The notes beneath the pieces are model-generated. The model saw only the letters and a list, made by a program, of their open reading frames with translations, ran no database searches and was not told where the DNA came from. Below, one piece after another: positions 10,664-23,027 of a stretch of 64,000 nt of DNA (within the stretch, counting starts at the first letter, position 1; the number at the start of each line of letters is the position of its first letter). Source of the DNA: Notospermus geniculatus (taxonomy: Eukaryota; Nemertea; Pilidiophora; Heteronemertea; Lineidae); the NCBI GenBank assembly GCA_002633025.1, contig NMRB01000022.1, positions 973,092 through 1,037,091 of the forward strand, in the 5' to 3' direction. The translations under genes were made by a program, and so were the position numbers.

Positions 10664-10892
10664 CTTCTTTTCAAACACACGTCCACCTTCCTGGTGGTCA
10701 AAGTCCTCCCTGTCCATACACGTTGCCTTTCTCCGACTAATCTGACATATAAATTTGTCACCTTTCATTCGCGAATAGATGCCGAGGGTGGTGCAGCCGT
10801 GACATAAAATACACAGGACGGTGCACTCCAAGGAAGACATGGCGGAGATACTGCCAATGTCGGCATGCACGAAGGCTTTGTTGACAATTAGT
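10664..10892 (-). CDS. PAN/apple-like domain exon
   Basis: Acceptor TTCTTCAACAG (AG at 10894-10893); donor AAGAAG/GTAAAT (GT at 10663-10662); length 1 base plus 76 codons. The translation has the signature of a degenerate PAN/apple domain: SSLECTVLCILCHGCTTLGI, then a short loop and FICQIS, i.e. the C...C...C...C spacing of these disulfide-rich extracellular modules that bind protein or carbohydrate. It joins in phase with 8488-9495. An upstream exon carrying a signal peptide is expected but not identified; the previous exon must end in phase 2. The ATG at 10927 lies before the acceptor and is probably not used. Confidence 0.65.
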
Positions 10893-12600
10893 CTGTTGAA
10901 GAAAAGGACTGGGGGTCGTTCAATCATCTTTATTTCTTAGCGCATTTATTAAAAAAAATGAGTCACCAGCTCACGACGAAATCAGAAGTCCAGCCATCAG
11001 TCATGTCCGTTCTTCTACAAAATTGCCACCCAAAAACTTCTGAGGCAGCGTCTTACGTGGTCAGAGTCTAGTGTGGACGCCATGACGGACGGTAAGCCAG
11101 AATGCAAATGATCGTTCGTCGTCTTGTTCAGATGAAGAAGTTGGCGATGACACCAACCTTGAAACGGTTACGCCGAAGAGATAAGCACGCACCGACTAAA
11201 GGATTACGACCACACATAGCCAAGTCCCGTCGCCAGCAGTGGCTACCATTCGTAGGTAGAAACGGTCGTCGCGGATGCGACATTCAAGAAAATAACGAAC
11301 AAAACCTCTCTCCATTGCTGGAAATGGGTAACCTTTGGGAGCTGAATTCTTGAAGCAATTCAGAAGCGCCAAGGACCGGTGTTCCGCATGCGTCAATTCT
11401 GAGAGCTGCCAAAAGAAAGGTTGGCCCTGGTTAGATTGATGCTAGCATCAACGGTGAGGGCCGGTAAACCAGACGAGAAAGTCCTAGAGATGCAAGTCCG
11501 GGATGCAATAGTCTGCTATTGTATGGCTATGTTCGAATGGGCGGAACAGGCCCCAGACGGTGATGAAAGTTCAGAATTTCACTCATTTTCCTTGTCATCT
11601 TTAGAATGTCGTGTATTCAAAGTTATTTCTTTAAATAAACTGACCAGTCCTTCAACCCATTTCGATATTGCATCTTTATTCGATTTCATGCAATATTGGT
11701 GATGCTGGACGAATTAAGATGCAATGTCGAAATGGGTTGAAGGACTTGTCCATTTAATTTTAGAAATTACTCAAGACTTCTCGGCAGTTGTGCAGAAATG
11801 AAAAACACTTGTTCCGACAGGGATTCTGCTACTAAATGTCACCAATTTAGTACAATAATCCATGTCTTGGTGTCGATTCCCATATATCCGAATCCCTCGT
11901 TGAAAAATAAAACCTGATTTAGATCCCAGGGTACTGTGATCCCTGTCACACCGGCAGGACGGCTACGAAAGTAAAATACTTGAAGATGATTCAAGTCTGG
12001 CAAACAACGAATCTTTAATCTCCGAAAATCCTCACAGGCGGCGGGACAGCAGTATGATCGAAATTTGTTCCTGATTTCCTGAACGGCCTTGTTGTTGAGG
12101 GTTCGAGAGCCTCGAGTGACGCCGGGACACTACACTGACAATAAGCACCTGTGTAATGTCTCCTACGTCATCCGGAACTCACCTAAAGTCGTCCTGATGT
12201 CCATACGAGTTCACCGAGCTGTGTCTGGAGTTCCGTCCGCCAGTTATGTCTCCGTTGTCGTCCGTCGTAGCTCATCGAGAAATGGCGCTCCTGCGTCCTT
12301 TTTTACCACCCCTTCACATGAAGCCCACTTACCACTAACATTTAGCGAAAGGTGCCTGGAGGAAAGTTTCTCAAGTGACCATTGCCATGTTTCACTCCTC
12401 GACCACTCCGCTCCACTACTGCGGCGCTAGACTGGTTCCCGTCTTAGGCGGGGACCAGTCAATTTTTTTGTCGAGTGAGCGCCGCCGAAGTGGAGCGGTA
12501 AAGACGGGATGAGTCTGTGTGAAACGTTTTCAAATGTTCAAGACGTCTAAAATCGTGAGTGTTTCTATATGGAAATATGTAGGTTCAGTGATACGATCTC
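10893..12600. other. Intergenic; no supported gene
   Basis: Several short ORFs on the plus strand (11102-11353, 11421-11702, 12089-12430) lack a recognisable domain and cannot be joined convincingly. An inverted repeat at about 11641-11755 pairs GACCAGTCCTTCAACCCATT with its complement about 65 bases further on. At 12430-12490 GACTGGTTCCCG faces its near complement (GGGGACCAGTC), a motif also seen in the hairpin at 15601-15653. Confidence 0.4.
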
Positions 12601-12617
12601 TTACTGGTATTTTGACT

Positions 12618-12799
12618 GCCGGTGTAGCCGTACAGAGTGTAGTGTCCCCCTGTAAAAAGGGTCCACTTCTATTGTTGAATGACGGATTAATTAAGCGGCA
12701 TGGGTATAGAAACCAATCGCCAGGGATTAGAATGTAACAATAGGATCTTTTGTCCCTGGGACAGTTTTTCCTGGGGACATTCTTTCCCTTTACACCGGC
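12618..12799. mobile_element. MITE, GCCGGTGTA family, copy 1
   Basis: Termini GCCGGTGTAGC and TACACCGGC, with inner GTGTCCCCCTG / GGGGACATTC. About 182 bp, with a close relative at 14896-15069. No ORF. Confidence 0.7.
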
Positions 12800-13789
12800 G
12801 TAGAGGGAACCACCTAGCGGCAGCGGAACGTACTACAAAAAGCCATTACAAAATGTACGAAGAACATAAGGTCCATTCGCCGACAACGTAGTTAGTCCCT
12901 GGGGTTGGAGAGTGCGCTAGGCGATGGTGGCGCCGGCTGTCGAGAAAAAGTAGGAATTATACCCGGCTCCTTTAAGTGCCCATACACTGGTACGAACGCC
13001 ACGGTTTACAGATAATCTGCTGCGCTGCGATGACCTTCGTCCGCGGTATAATATATTTGCATGCTTCGAAATCTCCGGCGTATTCAGTTATCCTGCTGGT
13101 TCCAGTCATCTTGAATTATCAAGGCCTACGGTCACTTCGCCTTGCCTACGCTCCACACAGATAGAGTAGTCGGACGGCGTACCCATATAAACCCTTGATG
13201 GTTCAAGATGGTTTCTGACGATGCACCTGAAGCCAAGTTCAGTTTACTTAATCACATACATCACATGTAGGAATCGCTTCAGCTGGCTCCAGATTTGAGC
13301 TAGATTAAGGTGGCTCTCGAAATTCCTAACCAACACTCTGACTCCAGGGATTAAACAACGATTCCTTTTTAATTTGCTCCACCGTCATTGCTTGCCCTGA
13401 GGATAGGAAAGATTTACTGTACATGTACATAGAAAACCACATGATCTACGATCATAAAGCTTCATCGGTGTACCGGTAATTCTAAAGAATACAAAAACAT
13501 GGATGAAAAGTTCCATTGATTTTCGCCCGATGATACAGTGATCACAATACATTTGTCTAGCTCAATAAATCTTCCCTTGGGCCATCAAAGACAAAGGTCC
13601 CTTTTTGGATAGAGCCACTATGAAAAACTGGTCTCTCGCCTGATGTTACAGCTCCAACAGTAACACCGAAAGGCCGTTCTTTTTTCATACATGTCTGAAC
13701 GAAGGTTTTAACTCATTTAAAGTGCCACTGTATGCATGAGTTAGGCCTATGCCTCAGTATCCCGCCCCTGGCGGCGGAATTCGGAATCA

Positions 13790-13985
13790 ACGTGATAAGA
13801 CTGGTGTCCTGTCCAAGCAGGACAGTGGTACGAGTATCACCGAGGCTGGACTGATACTATGTCGAAACCATACTGACAAAAATGGCTGCCATCCTTTTCA
13901 TCACTTGTGAAGTTCAACGCGCTGTTATAACGTGACTAACCCTTCATCCAGTAAGGTACATACCATCAATGCTTAAACTCATTCT
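13790..13985. repeat. Dispersed repeat, copy 1
   Basis: Shares GATAAGACTGGT, ACCGAGGCTGGACTGATACT, AAAAATGGC[TC]GCCAT, GTGACTAACCCTTCATC and CTCATTCTTTTATGTG, in that order, with 35285-35480 in the same orientation. No clear terminal repeats and no coding frame. Confidence 0.65.
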
Positions 13986-14880
13986 TTTATGTGTGGCTTA
14001 GTGCCTAATTGGTAACTTATATCATTCAAATAGATACACTTGAACAGTCTCGTTGAGCATGCATTGGATCACGACCAACCTCACCACCATGAATCAGTGC
14101 TAGTGATTTACGGTGTACACTGATCGCGTCTGTAAACATTAACGAGGTTGCCTAAAGGTCAAAGGTTACGTCGGCCGCCAGGAGATAGAAAACCTAATGC
14201 ATACAGCGGGTGGTGAAGGTGGCCGGGGTGGCACAAGAAAATACGAGGATGGAAAGATGAACGTATGAACGAACTCCGCTGTCAACCGCAACAATTTTAT
14301 TGAAAAAGTTACGTTTATACAGCATTTATTCGTTTCATATAAACAATGTATCAACATTAGGTGAATTCAATACAAATTGAAAGAATCATCATCAATGGAA
14401 GCACATCGAGACGAAAGATTGACAAATGGAATTGAATAAGGAGGATGGGAATTGGTAGTACCCAATTTCTCTAAAAATGGTTGAAACTAAGTAATTTATT
14501 GAGCTATTTAACAGTTATATGACAACCTACAAAAACGGTTCATGCGCTCCTATGGTACAGTTCGCACATTGGTAATCCTAAATTTTCCTAGAGACGGCAG
14601 GCTAAATTGATACGCTAGGGTCAATGTTTGATATTGGAAGGGGATTGGGCTAAGATTAACTGGTTTCGCAGTCAATCGCTGTGGCCACGAGCCACCCATG
14701 AGAATAAAGGAAACAAGAAAAAAATATCAGATAACACAGTCATCAAAAGGACCGTGATGATTACTTATAACATGTACATGTACAATGACAATGAGAGTGT
14801 TAGAGGCATCTGTAGATACACCAAAATTGCAGTTTACGTGTATAAGGTCACAAAGGTATGGCGTTGCTGGAGTTCAGCTT
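13986..14880. other. Intergenic stretch without recognised features
   Basis: I see only short ORFs with no family resemblance, plus TACATGTACATGTAC at about 14770. No gene can be supported. Confidence 0.5.
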
Positions 14881-14895
14881 CTCCTGTTGATGATG

Positions 14896-15069
14896 GCCGG
14901 TGTAACGGTACAGGGTGTCCCCCTGTAAAAAGTGTCCACTTCTATTGTTGAATGACGGAATAAGCGGCATGACTATAGAAAACCAATCCCCAGAGATTAG
15001 AATGTAACAATAGGATCTTTTGTTCCTGAGACAGTTTTTCCTGGGGACATTCTTTCCCTTCACACCGGC
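14896..15069. mobile_element. MITE, GCCGGTGTA family, copy 2
   Basis: Same order of blocks as 12618-12799: GCCGGTGTAACGGTACAGGG, CCACTTCTATTGTTGAATGA, AGATTAGAATGTAACAATAG, CTGGGGACATTCTTTCCCTT, ACACCGGC. Confidence 0.7.
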
Positions 15070-15600
15070 ACTGCATACTGACCACACGGCAGGCTGTTGA
15101 TGTCCACGAATCGAAGTCCACGATTTTGATACGATCTTGTTGGAGGAGCTGGAGTAGACCCCAGTGGACAGGCAGGCCTCTGTTCCCTTACAACTGCGAT
15201 TTTGGTGTACATTATACGGCGTCTTTGTACGTTTGCAACGAACTGAACATGAAAGGTGGCAGCACAATTCATGACTATGGAACACTTTTGGCCGATCAAA
15301 ATTCATTCCGCACCAGAGAAGTTAGCGACAAGACATGCATTCCGCTGACCGTGAAGGGAATCTCTCATCTACCCCTGCTGTCTTAATTAGATAGGCCGAC
15401 AGGTGGATTCTATGACGGTATGTGATGTTAAGAAAGTGGGTGAAAAACGAAAAGTACGGTCTGTACTGATAAACCGGCTCCTGATCGAGCACATATAGTT
15501 AGAAGATAGACTGAAGAAGATTGCAACACTGAATTTGCAACACGTGATTAACGACACAACTGCACTTTAACGCTTGTTTTCAAAACTGAGGTGGCGTACT

Positions 15601-15653
15601 AGACTGGTTCCCTTCTTTGCCACTCCACTCCCGCAAGACGGGAACCAGTCTAG
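15601..15653. repeat. Short hairpin, TAGACTGGTTCCC
   Basis: TAGACTGGTTCCC pairs with GGGAACCAGTCTA across a loop of about 27 bases. The stem motif occurs elsewhere (12430, 7106, 45186), so it is probably a short dispersed element and not a local regulatory hairpin. Confidence 0.55.
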
Positions 15654-15655
15654 AG

Positions 15656-17780
15656 GTGGCGTGATGACGACTATGAAGACAAGATGAGTGACGATTGGAT
15701 GCTGCGATGATGACACATGTATTACGACGACGGTCAGAATGTTACTATAATCAGAATGTTACCTATAACACCGTTAAAAATATGAGTAGATTTTACAGAA
15801 AGATGCCTGCAGCAGAGTTTCCGGAATTATTCTGTAGATTCACACGTGATATTACCACAGATTTGGTGCGGACCTTACGACACGTAGATGCCAATGTTTT
15901 TGTGCATTCTTGTCTGTTGGAGGAAAAGTTGCCATAGCTTTAGTAATATCACCCGTGAATCAACAGTCGTTCCGGAAAGTCTTTTGCAGGCACTCTTCTG
16001 TTAAATCGATTTTTTGACAGAAAAGGAGGCGGAGGTGTGTGACAAAGAATGAGAAGTCTTGATGTCATCGCTGAAGTTGGGCTTTTGTCTAGCGACGGTA
16101 TTTTTCAAGATTGCGAATTTCAGTTAAAAGGAAAACTTTAATGTCGGTAGCCATGCACATGAATATGATCATGTAAATGTTGATGAAACTGATAATGTAA
16201 ATGGTAAAAATGTTTTAAATGGGTGATGATATATAGTGAAGCTACATGTATCTACATGTATGATGGTGATGGTGAAGCTGCGAGATCGCTCCATGGTTAC
16301 AGTATGATAACGGCAAAGAACGCACATTCTGCTGCGATCATTCTTCATGATGCATTGTGTAGAAATCAGCTAACCTCTTCCTACACTCTGCAGCAAGCAG
16401 CGAGATTCCGTGTTCAACGCTTTGGGATTTTCTCGTGCGCCAATCAGAAGCCTCGATTCTTCGTCGTTAACGGAAGAAAAATATAAATGATGTCATTTCA
16501 TCAAATTTTGATTGGTCAACGTTATTACCAGGAACACGTCATTCACGTGGGCCCGTGCAAGCTTTGCCGTGATTGGTTGCTATTTTTGGGACCGGGAAAT
16601 CCGTTGAACACGGAATGTGATTTGCTTGCGTGAAGGTCAAGGGAGGAGAAGCCGAGTCTTGACCTGAACTCAGTGAAGATGGCCGCGATGCACTGCCGCT
16701 CAAGCCCCTCTCCATAGTCTATAGAAAGAAACAAGTTACAAGCGATAACAACATCTGAAAGATGAAGATGACGATGTCAACAATGTGAAATGACACACGA
16801 TATGATTGAGTGCAATGCCGAAGGAATCACATACATTCCGTCTGTATACATGTACCCTACATGTGAAGGCCTACACGATAAATTGGAGGGAAGGCGTTCT
16901 TTGAGATTCGTGTGGTAGAATTGCAATACTTTACTATTAGCTGGAGAATAGCATTATATCGCACAGTTTTACGTGGCCATCGCCTGCCGAGTGATTATTT
17001 CCGCAACAACCTTACTTGTATACCGTTAAAATCGTGGCAGACGGTCTTACATCGCTGAATTAGTGGTGGGCAACACTAATTCATAAACTCACGCCATGGT
17101 GATAGCGGGCTGCAACTTCAGGCCCGAAATGAATGATGATGATGAACTTGGCGGTTTTCCTGACAGTCCTCAATTGTGTGAAAAGGATAGACGGTGCACA
17201 AAGGATAGACGGTGCACAATCAGCTTCAGTCACCTAATAACTCAGGTTTTTGACTGAAATCATGAAATGGTGAAGAAAAATAACATAACCAAATGGGTGA
17301 GAACGAAAACGGTGATTTGTAGCAAAATGAAAAGTATAGGCCTATGTCTGGACACGTGACAAGGCCTCCTTCAGTTTAATACACTTATTTAAATGAAGAT
17401 CTCATTCCGCCATTTTGACCTAGTTTCATTTTACAAACCATGATGGCGGCGAGTAAATCGGATCAAGCGCCCCATACATTTACCAAGTCGCGCCAGAAAA
17501 TGCAACTTAATTGAGGCGCAGTTGAAACGAAAAATACAAGAAATATAGGCCTAACTCTGCCGAACATACAGTAAAGGCACTAAAACGAAGCAAGTACCAG
17601 CTACCAAGATTAGCACTAAATTTTAAAGAGAGTACAAAGCGTCTAATTATCACTTTAATCTACGAATCCTAATGTTCAATACTAATTATTAAAATCTATA
17701 TTTTATGTTCAGTATATGTATATGTTCAGTATACATATATGTTCAGTATATGTAGCAAGTGGTGACGGAACATACATCCT
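15656..17780. other. Intergenic stretch, no supported gene
   Basis: An 80-codon ORF at 15695-15937 (+) and an 87-codon ORF at 16223-16486 (+) have reasonable residue mixes but no recognisable domain and no convincing splice context. TACATGTA words, TATATGTTCAG repeats (about 17700-17755) and poly-ATG tracts are present. Confidence 0.4.
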
Positions 17781-17784
17781 CCCA

Positions 17785-17844
17785 CAGCAGGGGTTTTTAC
17801 CTCGCTCCTCTTCATCCACTCCACTCCACACAAAACCCCTGCTG
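17785..17844. repeat. 60-bp hairpin element, CAGCAGGGGTTTT
   Basis: CAGCAGGGGTTTT pairs with AAAACCCCTGCTG. The loop is pyrimidine-rich (CTCCTCTTCATCCACTCCAC). A related hairpin lies at 18411-18459 (CAGGGCTTTGTG / CAAAGCCCTG). Confidence 0.55.
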
Positions 17845-18410
17845 AAATGAAACATCCAGTGAATCTGGTGCGGCTGTTCCATACTCCAGTTGCACTCCCT
17901 CTATTGTCGTGGTTTTGGTACTTTCGTGGTTTTACCGTGTTTCATCGTAGAAGTTTTGTATCTACAAATCACTTATGTCTTTTCAAAATTGACTGAATAT
18001 TATCCCAGTGGTTCTTCATATATATACATGTAAATAGGATTCTTTGTAGTTAGCCGAATTGTCTCATCTGGTTGTTACTTTTCGTTACATCTGCTACGTA
18101 ATTTCGTGCCGAAATTACGTCATCACTTGTGTTGTGCGCGAGTTGTTTATCTTATATGACTTGATCTTTGTAACCATTGTATATGCAGGCCCAAAGGCTA
18201 CCAATTTGATACTGTGTACGGACTCGACGTGGGACACGAGTATGGCATAATAAATACTGTTAATGAGACAATTCGGTCGTAACGTAGATTTATTCCGAAA
18301 TATTATTTTTGATTGTTTATATAAGTCACAATTATTTAGCATTCGCACCCTAGAAATGCTGCACTCTGATTGGGCAATGGATTTCTGACCACCTCCTGCT
18401 TGACTGGGAA

Positions 18411-18459
18411 CAGGGCTTTGTGTGCGAGTGTATGAAGAGAAACGAGACCAAAGCCCTGC
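18411..18459. repeat. Hairpin element related to 17785-17844
   Basis: CAGGGCTTTGTG facing ACCAAAGCCCTG. The loop GTATGAAGAGAAACGAG resembles the complement of the loop at 17785-17844. Confidence 0.5.
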
Positions 18460-18872
18460 TGTGGGAGAATGGAACATAATGTTTATCCTTATTGACACCG
18501 AAATGCTCCATCACCACTGCCTCGCATGACTTTTCTAAACTGTTTCCCACGGAACAATTTGCTCAATGTCATCTCTTCGTTATAATGATGATACAAAAAC
18601 ATGTGAGATGTGTATGAACATCGATCGTGATTCACTACATCTCAAGGCCGTGCCGTCCACTTTCACGATATCGGCCTGACATCGTTCCTGATCACATTTC
18701 GGGCTTAACCGTGATTCTAGAAGGTTATCGAACAACCCAAATATTATTAGTCGACACGCAAACCCGTAAAATGCACGGACCCTTCCAAAAGAAATCAATG
18801 TCGGCTACGTTCTGAACCTCAGACAAAAGTAGAGAAGCCGTTCTGTGTAGTCTACTCTTCATTCCACATATA

Positions 18873-19240
18873 ACTGGTGCGAGGTTTTCGGCCGATACTT
18901 CCGCAACGGCTGGGTCAAATTTGACATATACCATACATCGATCGACTTGTCTTTCTTGTCGGTATCTTTCTGCTATCTTCATTTTTCGCGTAACGCCGAC
19001 ATAACGGATCCCTTTCTCAAAACCCATTTCATTTCGCCACGATGTTCAGTGCAGTTTACACACGCGCGATGCATTGCGTCATTTCAAAATGGCTGCCATT
19101 TCGGCCATATGTCACGTTTTTAGGGAAAATGACAGCGATGATGCCTGTAGCGGCAAAAAGACAAATCAACTGATGTACGGTATGTCAAATTTGACCCAGC
19201 CGTTGCGGGGATATCGGCCTAAAGCACGCGCCAAGTGGAT
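18873..19240. repeat. Inverted pair of a 45-bp motif
   Basis: CCGCAACGGCTGGGTCAAAT followed by TTGACATATACC (about 18900-18935) recurs inverted at about 19178-19215 (GTATGTCAAATTTGACCCAG, CCGTTGCGG). The minus ORF 18725-19027 starts at an ATG between the arms but is not recognisable. Probably a transposon remnant. Confidence 0.45.
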
Positions 19241-20157
19241 GTGGAATGAAGAATTACGTTCTACAGTCAAGCACTGATACAGTACATAGATTTCTTGGTG
19301 AGAGTGGAGTCTACAATAATGTACAAAACACAATTTCACGAGTCGTTTACTTCTAATTTTATGTATACATATATACGTGGAATAGTCCTCTGCCTGATAA
19401 CAGACAATTGAGCAGTCTTCTTTCAGTTTAGCACTGATCTCTTGGTGACCCATCACCCTTTTCCACATTCACAAAACAAAATGTCTGTTTCAATGTAACG
19501 CAAACGTGGTAGGCAAACATCTAGGAATGAACAGAATGTATACATGTAGTTCAGAACTGTGTCTTCGTGCGTGAACAACAGATAATCTATGATGATAATG
19601 ATGCACTATACGGCCGTGATTACACAAAGCTACACGGTATACAGACTCACGTGTCCGTATAGGCCGTGTAGCTCTATAATACGTACCGTCGAAACCTGAA
19701 AGAATTAGGAATTCTATCATTCATTAGACTGTAACTGTCGGGCAACAGCTACAGACATCAATCCGATGAAGGGAATAATCTTCCATGCTCCAGTGTTCCT
19801 CCTTGCCTCTACCCCACGGAATTCCAAGATACAAAAATACATGAATTTTGAAGTGTAACGGGCAAAGGATAACGGCATGAGGAGGACACTTTGGAGCGGC
19901 CGTTTCCCAAGGGGGCGCTTCTTCAATCTCGAATGTTACAGGAAGAAACGTCATAGGACTGGAAGACGGGCGAAAAACAGAGGTAGAGCATTAACTGATT
20001 TGATTCGTGGCTTCCGGAAGGATAGGATTACATACTTGCGGAGGTATACGGTTACCGATACGGCGGTTGGATAACCTTGGAACAAAGGATTAGCGAAGAC
20101 ACGAAGGTTTCGCGCGACCGTGAAGTCAATTAGGCAGTTTTGGCAAATCCCCCGAAA

Positions 20158-20266
20158 CGCCAACGCTAACGCCAAACTCATTGTTCGATGCCACGTCCAC
20201 GAAGAGAGCACTGAACAAAAGGACAAACGTTCGCGTTGACGTTTCGGGGGCTTTGCGAAAACACTT
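20158..20266. mobile_element. Partial MITE, GCGAAAACTC family
   Basis: Decayed copy next to 20270-20391, with CCCCCGAAACGCCAACGCTA on the left and GACGTTTCGGGGGCTTTGCG on the right. Confidence 0.55.
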
Positions 20267-20269
20267 ATG

Positions 20270-20391
20270 GAGTTTTCGCAAAGCCCCCGAAACGCCAACG
20301 CGAACGCCAACCATTGTTCGATGCCACGAAGAGAGCAGCGAACAATAGGATAGACGTTCGCGTTGGCGTTTCGGGGGCTTTGCGAAAACTC
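20270..20391. mobile_element. MITE, GAGTTTTCGCAAAGCC family
   Basis: Perfect-looking inverted ends GAGTTTTCGCAAAGCCCCCG / CGGGGGCTTTGCGAAAACTC, extending through AAACGCCAACGCGAACG and its complement. A second full copy is at 27168-27303. The minus-strand ORF 19951-20466 simply reads through these repeats. Confidence 0.8.
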
Positions 20392-20529
20392 TGTACTATA
20401 ATTGGTTGTCGGTGTGTCCGTATACTGTATAACCCTTAAGTAATCGCAGCCCGTTAGGACAGCCACAACTTGAGCACATGACTAAACTTGGACAGATACA
20501 CGATCCAAGGGAACCAGGTAACCACTACA

Positions 20530-20575
20530 ATGTTTGATGATGATGATGGTGGTGAAGATGATGATGATATGATGG
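20530..20575. repeat. GAT/GGT microsatellite
   Basis: Run of GATGATGATGATGGTGGTGA type; a related ATGATG tract is at about 20686-20725. Confidence 0.8.
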
Positions 20576-21853
20576 TAGATTACATGTAAGTGAGTGCAGG
20601 ATAGTGTCCAAGTAATTGGGTGTACACTATTCGCATTATGGGTTGGTATAATCTGAAATAGGATGAAGTAGGCTACAAGTATACTTGATGATGATGGCAA
20701 TGATGTTGTTGATGATGGTAATGATGTTTGCTGTCTGATCTGAGACAGATGCGCATGCGCTGGTTTGCGTTACATTGGAACGGACTGGATATGTGGGAAA
20801 GGATCTATGGAACGCCGTTTTAGCAAAAATGACCGAGTGACAATATGTACAGTCAAAAATGACAATGGACATGAACTATACACACGACCATGCATGACAT
20901 GTTTTATCTATAATATGACTATAACTAGTATCGGGTTTGTTGCGGGATATATGTACAGTATGATATATAATACGGTCTCAGCAGTCATTGCATTCACACG
21001 TAATTGGTTAGCCTCTTGGTAATATTTTTGAGTGTACACGGGCGTGGTAAAATGAATAAAAAATCACATATTTCGAATGAAGTTCTACTTGCAACACCTC
21101 CACGACATTATAGCCTAATGCTAAAATGTTGTAGACGTATTACATTGCTAACCTATCAGTAGCAACGCGGAATGAAGATGGAATAAATGGCTACGCAGAA
21201 GGCACTCACTCATGCACTTGACCACTGAAGAAATAAAAAAACCGGCATCCAAAGCTACATGAATCGATCGGCAAACAGTTCTTCAGAATTGCCCCGAGCA
21301 TTCTCGCAGTTCAAATTCGGTTACCAATATCAGTATCTCCATTCATGGCCGAATATTCTATTCAGATGGAAACTGGTACGTGTAAAATAAGTTGAGTTTC
21401 TTTATGAGTTACAACTTTCTGAAGAAATCCTACCCATGAATTATTTCTAAAAGCTAAGAGAGCACCTGGTTATCCATGATAACAACATGTAACCACACAA
21501 TGTATATTTTTACTATTTTTCCTTTTTGTGTATTCTGATAAAATCTGGCCAAATCTGGGTGAGGACACAGATTTTCCACACCGACATTTCGTTCCGAAAT
21601 TCGAGGAACAAGACTTACCGAATGATTCCTAAGACGAAGTGCGAAATCAAGATTTTAAGCACCACTGTGAATGCACTATACCTAGTATTGAGCTTTTAGG
21701 AGGGTGGGATCGTTGAATTTCAATCCCAGTGTGCTCAAATCACGCACTCCTCATCTCATCTTAGTATTCAGGCTAGAAAACGTAATATTCAGAACTAGAA
21801 CTACTTTCGTAGTCTATAGTACATCATATACAGGTCGCGTTTTAAAAATGCAG

Positions 21854-22071
21854 ACTTGCCTAAAAATGTGCCAACTCCAGGCTTCCAGCCTGCAAGTAAA
21901 GGAATAATCACGAATTTGATGAACATGTTTCATCACTTCCCAGTCAAAGCTATGTGGAAATCGTACATTGGATCGTCCACCGAGTTCCACTCTTCCAAAA
22001 TGGACCTAGGTGATGATTCAGAAGATTCCATTGATCCAAATGATTTGAGAAAACAAAGGTGGATCAGGAGG
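21854..22071 (+). CDS. Candidate exon 1 of an unrecognised plus-strand gene
   Basis: Acceptor AAATGCAG/ACTTGCC; donor AGGAGG/GTACGG (GT at 22072). The frame reads LPKNVPTPGFQPASKGIITN, then a hydrophilic segment with LGDDSEDSIDPNDLRKQRWI. Its residue mix is protein-like and it is open throughout. It ends in phase 0, matching 22194-22365. No known domain. It could belong to a gene convergent with the NMDA receptor gene. Confidence 0.4.
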
Positions 22072-22193
22072 GTACGGCATGATCATATCTATCCCCTTCC
22101 CCGTACTATCCTTATTTAGATTCGTTGCTATTGACGTAGTTTGACTTCCAGTTGTGTGGCTGCTCAACCTTATACTCAAAATATTTCATTCAG

Positions 22194-22365
22194 TTGCTTT
22201 CACTGTTGACACGCACGCGGGCAACTGTGGACATTCCAAAGAAAACAACAACAGAACGAACCTTCTGGTCGAGGATGAAGAAAACAGCAGAAGATGTTGG
22301 CCTAATATGGTTGGTAAAAAAGGCCCATGCTTCAAAGGACAAACAGCAACACCACACTGTAACAG
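22194..22365 (+). CDS. Candidate exon 2 of an unrecognised plus-strand gene
   Basis: Acceptor ATATTTCATTCAG; donor AACAG/GTCTAT. The frame reads LLSLLTRTRATVDIPKKTTT, then ERTFWSRMKKTAEDVGLIWL and a Lys/His/Gln-rich end. Starts in phase 0 and ends in phase 1. A second frame (from 22154) is also open across it, which lowers confidence. Not recognised. Confidence 0.4.
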
Positions 22366-22544
22366 GTCTATGTATGAATCCCTTTGCTTTTCTAATTCAT
22401 CATTTCTTTTACCGGTAGTTGACTTCCTCTTCTACGGACGCACATCTATATTGAAATGAAGTCTTTCCATCTAAAAGCCGCGTCATCGATGACATATCGT
22501 CGATTTCACTAACGGTAACATTTTCTAATCCATTCACTTCAGAG

Positions 22545-22813
22545 AACAACAACTAAATCGGTCCAAGCACCATCCTTTGATCAGCTTACGTCTCAGGCCA
22601 ACTTGCTTTGTTTCCACTTATACGAATGTGCACGTGGACATAATAACCTCTATCCTCGAGCATGAGTTCAAATCCGTGATGTGTGGGGTTCCTGAGAGAC
22701 TGCTGGAATTTCTACAAAATACAATTACATGTCTACATGTATTTGAAGGAACGGAAGAAAAATGTAACGATGGAGGAACTCAATGCAATGCTTCTGTGCA
22801 CAGTCTGATGTAA
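22545..22813 (+). CDS. Candidate terminal exon of the same gene
   Basis: With the acceptor CACTTCAGAG (AG at 22543-22544) the phase-1 frame continues as EQQLNRSKHHPLISLRLRPT, then VDIITSILEHEFKSVMCGVP and RLLEFLQNTITC, to a TAA at 22811-22813. With the AG two bases earlier the frame stops after four codons. The gene ends about 215 bases from the receptor stop codon on the other strand. Confidence 0.33.
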
Positions 22814-23027
22814 TGAAGTTTGCATATTCCACTGATCCTTATGCAACCCCCAGTTTGTAAAACAAATCATTAGCTGGAAAGTCGTTTTGCCTAAAATTAT
22901 CGCCCAAAAATTTTGTCGCTATGGCTATTCCCTGAAATTTTGTTTCTAGAATAGGGAAGGTGTAAACAGCTAAAATGCCGGGGTTGTCGGAGAGGTTTAC
23001 TACCTTTTACTAAACAATCGTCTAGTT

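Noticed and set aside
14848-15306. 152-codon minus-strand Cys/Ser-rich ORF
   Set aside because: Its second half is the 14896-15069 MITE; the first half has no recognised cysteine framework.
15695-15937. 80-codon plus-strand ORF with a protein-like mix
   Set aside because: No domain, no splice partner and no evidence of conservation; cannot be told from chance.
19951-20466. 171-codon minus-strand ORF
   Set aside because: Reads straight through the inverted GCGAAAACTC MITEs; the repeated peptide text mirrors the DNA repeats.
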